35,703 nt of DNA from JBDIBA01 sp039812705 (GTDB lineage: Bacteria > Actinomycetota > Acidimicrobiia > Acidimicrobiales > JBBSGY01), in contig JBDIBA010000020.1 in assembly GCA_039812705.1 (NCBI GenBank), positions 1 through 35,703 on the forward strand, read 5' to 3'. Below are positions 33,680-35,703 of the stretch, in pieces. The position numbers and the translations under genes were made by a program. The notes beneath the pieces are model-generated. The model was not told the origin of the DNA. It ran no database searches and was given only the letters and a program-made list of their open reading frames with translations. Every line of letters begins with the position of its first letter. The stretch's first letter is position 1.

Positions 33680-34016
33680 GTGCCGATCATCAAGACATTT
33701 GACAGCAACGACCCAATTGCCGGCAACCTGCGCTATGACCTCAACTCAACACTGAGCTACCTCCAAACAGCGGCTCCGCTTGGTGCGTGAATTTCACCGA
33801 CTTGGCTTGGGGCGTGAAATGGGCGATGTTGCGGCTCAAATCCGAGAGCCCTACCTGCATCCGACACCTGGCACTCACCGCGCGTGGCCAACCACCGACG
33901 ATGTGTTTGCGCTGCTCGCAAAACCTACGTATCGGAATATGCCCGGCCTGACAACCGAGGCGCGCGACGCAATCGCCGCCTATTCACAAGGCCAAGACAT
34001 CGGCACAACACATTGA
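33680..34016 (+). pseudogene. Small frameshifted gene of unknown function
   Basis: Two adjacent open frames both have coding-like codon use. The first, 36 codons from GTG 33680, reads VPIIKTFDSNDPIAGN and ends TAAPLGA at a TGA (33788-33790). The second runs in the +1 frame from about 33780 to TGA at 34014-34016, containing REMGDVAAQIREPYLHPTPG and DDVFALLAKPTY. Joined near 33785 they would give about 112 residues without a signal peptide or membrane helix. I do not recognise a family. A single indel from sequencing or real decay would explain it; an upstream frame around 33613-33680 (HVGRIVDAFDYPANTP) may also belong. Confidence 0.45.
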
Positions 34017-34038
34017 GTTGGCCGACGGGAGCAAAAAG

Positions 34039-34116
34039 TGGGGTGACCGAGGGGGCTCGAACCCCCGACCTCCGGGATCACAACCCGGCGCTCTAACCAG
34101 CTGAGCTACGGCCACC
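34039..34116 (-). tRNA. tRNA-His (anticodon GUG)
   Basis: The minus strand gives acceptor GTGGCCG with CGGTCAC. C73 pairs with G-1 (position 34116), the hallmark of tRNA-His, and CCA is encoded. The anticodon loop TTGTGAT has GTG at 34-36. The D arm (GTAGCTCAGCTGGTTAGAGC) and T arm (GGGGGTTCGAGCCCCC) are intact. Confidence 0.97.
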
Positions 34117-34185
34117 AAGAGGTCCATAGTGTGGCACAAGCAGAGACAACTGGCTGAGAACGTCCGGCTCTGAAAGGATCGCGAC

Positions 34186-34815
34186 ATGTCCGAAACCTTG
34201 CGCGTTGTTGAACATCCCCTGGCAGCTGCTGCATTGAGCACCATGCGAGACAAGCGAACGTCGAACGCTGAGTTTCGCCGCGCATTGAGCGAGCTAACCA
34301 CTTTTCTTGTTTACGAAGCGACCCGCGAACTTGAGACCGAAGTACATCTGATCAACACTCCTGTTTCGTCCGCACGATCAATCACCGTCGCAAAGCCGAT
34401 CACGCTTGTGCCGATTCTCCGCGCCGGCCTCGGCATGTTGGAGAGTGCCGAGCGCCTTCTCCCCTCTTGCAATGTCGGCTTCATGGGAATGGCTCGCGAC
34501 GAAGAAACCCACTTGCCGCGTCTCTATTTGGAGTCGCTGCCCGAATCGATGTCGGGCATCACAACCATTGTTCTTGACCCGATGCTTGCAACTGGTGGCT
34601 CTTTGATCGCCTGCCTTGAAGCGCTTCGCAAACGCAACGCTGATGACGTGACTGTTGTTTGCGCGCTTGCCGCACCCGAAGGTGTGCACCGCGTTTGCGA
34701 CTTGTTTGGCGACATTCGCCTGTTTACTGCGAGCGTGGACGAGCGGCTCAATGATGACGCGTTCATCGTTCCTGGTCTTGGCGATGCGGGCGATCGCCAA
34801 TTCGGCGAAGTTTGA
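34186..34815 (+). CDS. upp: Uracil phosphoribosyltransferase
   Basis: The 209-residue enzyme converts uracil and PRPP to UMP in pyrimidine salvage. The PRPP-binding stretch VLDPMLATGGSLIACLEAL (about 125-145), the LVPILRAGLGM motif and the C-terminal VPGLGDAGDRQFG are all present and normal. AAGGA lies about 7 bases before the ATG. It is transcribed divergently from tRNA-His. The cytidine deaminase-type gene about 0.3 kb downstream also serves pyrimidine salvage. Confidence 0.97.
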   Translation: MSETLRVVEHPLAAAALSTMRDKRTSNAEFRRALSELTTFLVYEATRELETEVHLINTPVSSARSITVAKPITLVPILRAGLGMLESAERLLPSCNVGFMGMARDEETHLPRLYLESLPESMSGITTIVLDPMLATGGSLIACLEALRKRNADDVTVVCALAAPEGVHRVCDLFGDIRLFTASVDERLNDDAFIVPGLGDAGDRQFGEV

Positions 34816-34887
34816 TCATTCGTTTGCCATGGCGGGCCTCGCCTCGACCGCGGGTTTGCCGTGTTGGCGGTTACTGTGTGGCTCCTT

Positions 34888-34961
34888 GCCTCAGTAGCTC
34901 AGCTGGATAGAGCGACGGACTTCTAATCCGCAGGTCGCAGGTTCGAATCCTGCCTGAGGCA
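34888..34961 (+). tRNA. tRNA-Arg (anticodon UCU)
   Basis: The acceptor GCCTCAG pairs with CTGAGGC, A73 follows and no CCA is encoded. The anticodon loop CTTCTAA has TCT at 34-36; the first anticodon-stem pair is an A-C mismatch. D arm and T arm (GCAGG-TTCGAAT-CCTGC) are complete. It starts 72 bp after upp on the same strand. Confidence 0.97.
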
Positions 34962-34969
34962 CTTCAGCT

Positions 34970-34994
34970 GCGCGCCGCCGCGCCGCTGGCGCGC
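34970..34994 (+). terminator. GC-rich hairpin after tRNA-Arg
   Basis: GCGCGCC and GGCGCGC form a perfect 7 bp stem with an 11-base loop, 9 bases beyond the tRNA. It is followed by a repetitive GCGCCTG stretch (34991-35016). There is no T-run, so this would be a U-poor terminator. Confidence 0.4.
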
Positions 34995-35022
34995 CTGGAC
35001 GCCTGCCGGGCGCCTGCGCACT

Positions 35023-35096
35023 CCAAAACTGTTACCAAAAGGTCGTGATTTCGCGGTTTTCGCGGTCATTTCACGACATTTACGTAACAGTTTTGG
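35023..35096. repeat. Nested 74 nt palindrome between tRNA-Arg and the deaminase gene
   Basis: The outer arms CCAAAACTGTTAC (35023-35035) and GTAACAGTTTTGG (35084-35096) pair perfectly over 13 bp. Six unpaired or weakly paired bases follow on each side. The inner arms GTCGTGA (35042-35048) and TCACGAC (35071-35077) then pair over 7 bp. The centre holds two copies of a TTTCGCGG-like 8-mer. It could be a bidirectional terminator, a MITE-like relic or a protein-binding site. It has no clear match to the 81-83 nt palindromes at 29.6 and 30.2 kb beyond general layout. Confidence 0.65.
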
Positions 35097-35106
35097 ACAA
35101 CCGCAC

Positions 35107-35131
35107 GCCCGATCCTCTTCGCAGAAGGGCG
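35107..35131 (-). terminator. Hairpin downstream of the cytidine deaminase-type gene
   Basis: CGCCC and GGGCG flank a region containing CTTC-GCA-GAAG, giving a two-part stem just past the stop of the minus-strand deaminase gene. The T-content after it on the minus strand is low, so the call is weak. Confidence 0.3.
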
Positions 35132-35133
35132 AG

Positions 35134-35568
35134 CTAGCGAATCAGGATCGGCTCGGTGGTCGCGTCAGTTGGCCAGTCGTTTTTTGGAAGAAGGTCTCGT
35201 AGAGGGACCGCAGCCTGCGTGCTCACCAAGACTTGGGTGTCGATGTTTGATTCATCAACTGCGCAGATAAATTCCCGGCAGCGTCCACAAGGCGAGACCA
35301 CATAGACAGGACGCTCGACCACGTCGTCGTTGCGCCACACGGCCACAATCGCGGCGATTTCGTATTCGCCAGCCGTGACCATCGCAGCAATTGCGCTGTG
35401 CTCAGCGCAGAACCCAAGGCCGCAACGAGTATCTATGCAGACGCCCGTATAGACGGACCCGGACCGGGTCAGTAGGGCTGCTGCGACATTGCCGAACAAG
35501 CGACCATCGACCCACTTCGGTTTGAGTGCCGAGACCGCCACCTCGATCAGTTCCTCGTTTTTCAGCAT
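35134..35568 (-). CDS. Cytidine/blasticidin-type deaminase
   Basis: The 144-residue protein has the zinc-dependent deaminase signature, with Cys54-Ala-Glu56 in GFCAEHSAI and Cys94/Cys97 in SPCGRCREF, as in the small tetrameric cytidine deaminases. The LFGNVAAALLTRSGSVYTGVCID stretch and overall length also resemble blasticidin-S deaminase and its relatives, so the natural substrate (cytidine or another nucleoside) is not settled. ATG 35568 is chosen by family length. A GTG at 35592 would add 8 residues, and neither has a clear Shine-Dalgarno. With upp nearby, a role in pyrimidine salvage is reasonable. Confidence 0.88.
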   Translation of the reverse strand: MLKNEELIEVAVSALKPKWVDGRLFGNVAAALLTRSGSVYTGVCIDTRCGLGFCAEHSAIAAMVTAGEYEIAAIVAVWRNDDVVERPVYVVSPCGRCREFICAVDESNIDTQVLVSTQAAVPLRDLLPKNDWPTDATTEPILIR

Positions 35569-35614
35569 GCGCCACGGTAGATCGCATCGCACCCATTGGT
35601 GCCGACAGGCTTGC

Positions 35615-35620
35615 TACAGT
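35615..35620 (+). promoter_or_regulatory. -10-like element of tRNA-Lys
   Basis: TACAGT lies 9 bases upstream of the tRNA-Lys 5' end, the same hexamer as before tRNA-Pro at 28543. No -35 of quality is seen at 16-18 bp. Confidence 0.4.
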
Positions 35621-35629
35621 TCCCCGGGC

Positions 35630-35701
35630 GCGCCTCTAGCTCAACGGCAGAGCAACGGACTCTTAATCCGCAGGTTCTGGGTTCGAATCCCAGGGGGCGC
35701 A
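35630..35701 (+). tRNA. tRNA-Lys (anticodon CUU)
   Basis: The acceptor GCGCCTC pairs with GGGGCGC, with one T-G and otherwise Watson-Crick pairs. A73 is the last tRNA base and CT follows, so CCA is not encoded. The anticodon loop CTCTTAA has CTT at 34-36. The T arm is CTGGG-TTCGAAT-CCCAG. The gene ends two bases before the window edge. Confidence 0.95.
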
Positions 35702-35703
35702 CT

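Overview
The window looks like a chromosomal segment of a moderately GC-rich Actinomycetota bacterium. I lean towards Acidimicrobiia or a relative because the organism carries a full rod-shape operon and a class II (actinobacterial-type) DAHP synthase, but this assignment is an inference from gene content and order. Most of the window is a conserved core block on the minus strand. In transcription order it runs tig - clpP - clpX - (Ala/Lys-rich protein) - valS-like gene - folC - ndk - mreB - mreC - mreD - mrdA (PBP2) - rodA - rne/rng - rplU - rpmA - obg - proB, and then, after an interruption, nadD - rsfS. This order closely matches what I recall from Streptomyces-type actinobacteria.

Region by region: 1-1540 holds a secreted protein of a widespread actinobacterial family whose frame is broken twice. 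1538-2574 is nadD-rsfS. 2597-4965 is a plus-strand pair, an MscS-type channel overlapping aroF (class II DAHP synthase). 4962-9323 is a minus-strand set of four unfamiliar genes centred on a 920-residue TrbL/VirB6-like polytopic protein with a collagen-like tail and a poly-alanine tract; it occupies the interval where proA would be expected. 9392-28466 is the core block. 28560-35703 is an accessory stretch with five tRNA genes (Pro-UGG, Gly-UCC, His-GUG, Arg-UCU, Lys-CUU), an SGNH-hydrolase lipoprotein, a stand-alone CZB zinc-sensor protein flanked by two copies of an 81-83 nt palindromic repeat, an envelope/stress-like cluster (PRC-barrel, CmpX-like membrane protein, two unknown membrane proteins), a small frameshifted gene, upp, a nested 74 nt palindrome, and a cytidine deaminase-type gene.

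The most interesting object is the protein in the valS slot (22351-24117). It aligns by eye along most of a valyl-tRNA synthetase, yet its HIGH motif reads HPEQ and its KMSKS motif reads LANAE, and it is only 588 residues long. The frame is fully open, it overlaps folC by 4 bp and it follows a small Ala/Lys-rich gene, so it looks like a maintained, catalytically dead synthetase paralogue. Other points worth a second look are the orphan TrbL-like protein, the palindromic repeats with a nearby remnant of a second CZB gene, the altered G4 motif of Obg, and the single clpP at a locus that often has two.

The genes combine housekeeping functions: protein folding and degradation (tig, clpP, clpX), cell elongation (mreBCD, PBP2, rodA), RNA processing and ribosome assembly (rne, rplU, rpmA, obg, rsfS), and folate, nucleotide, NAD, proline and aromatic amino-acid metabolism (folC, ndk, upp, cdd, nadD, proB, aroF).
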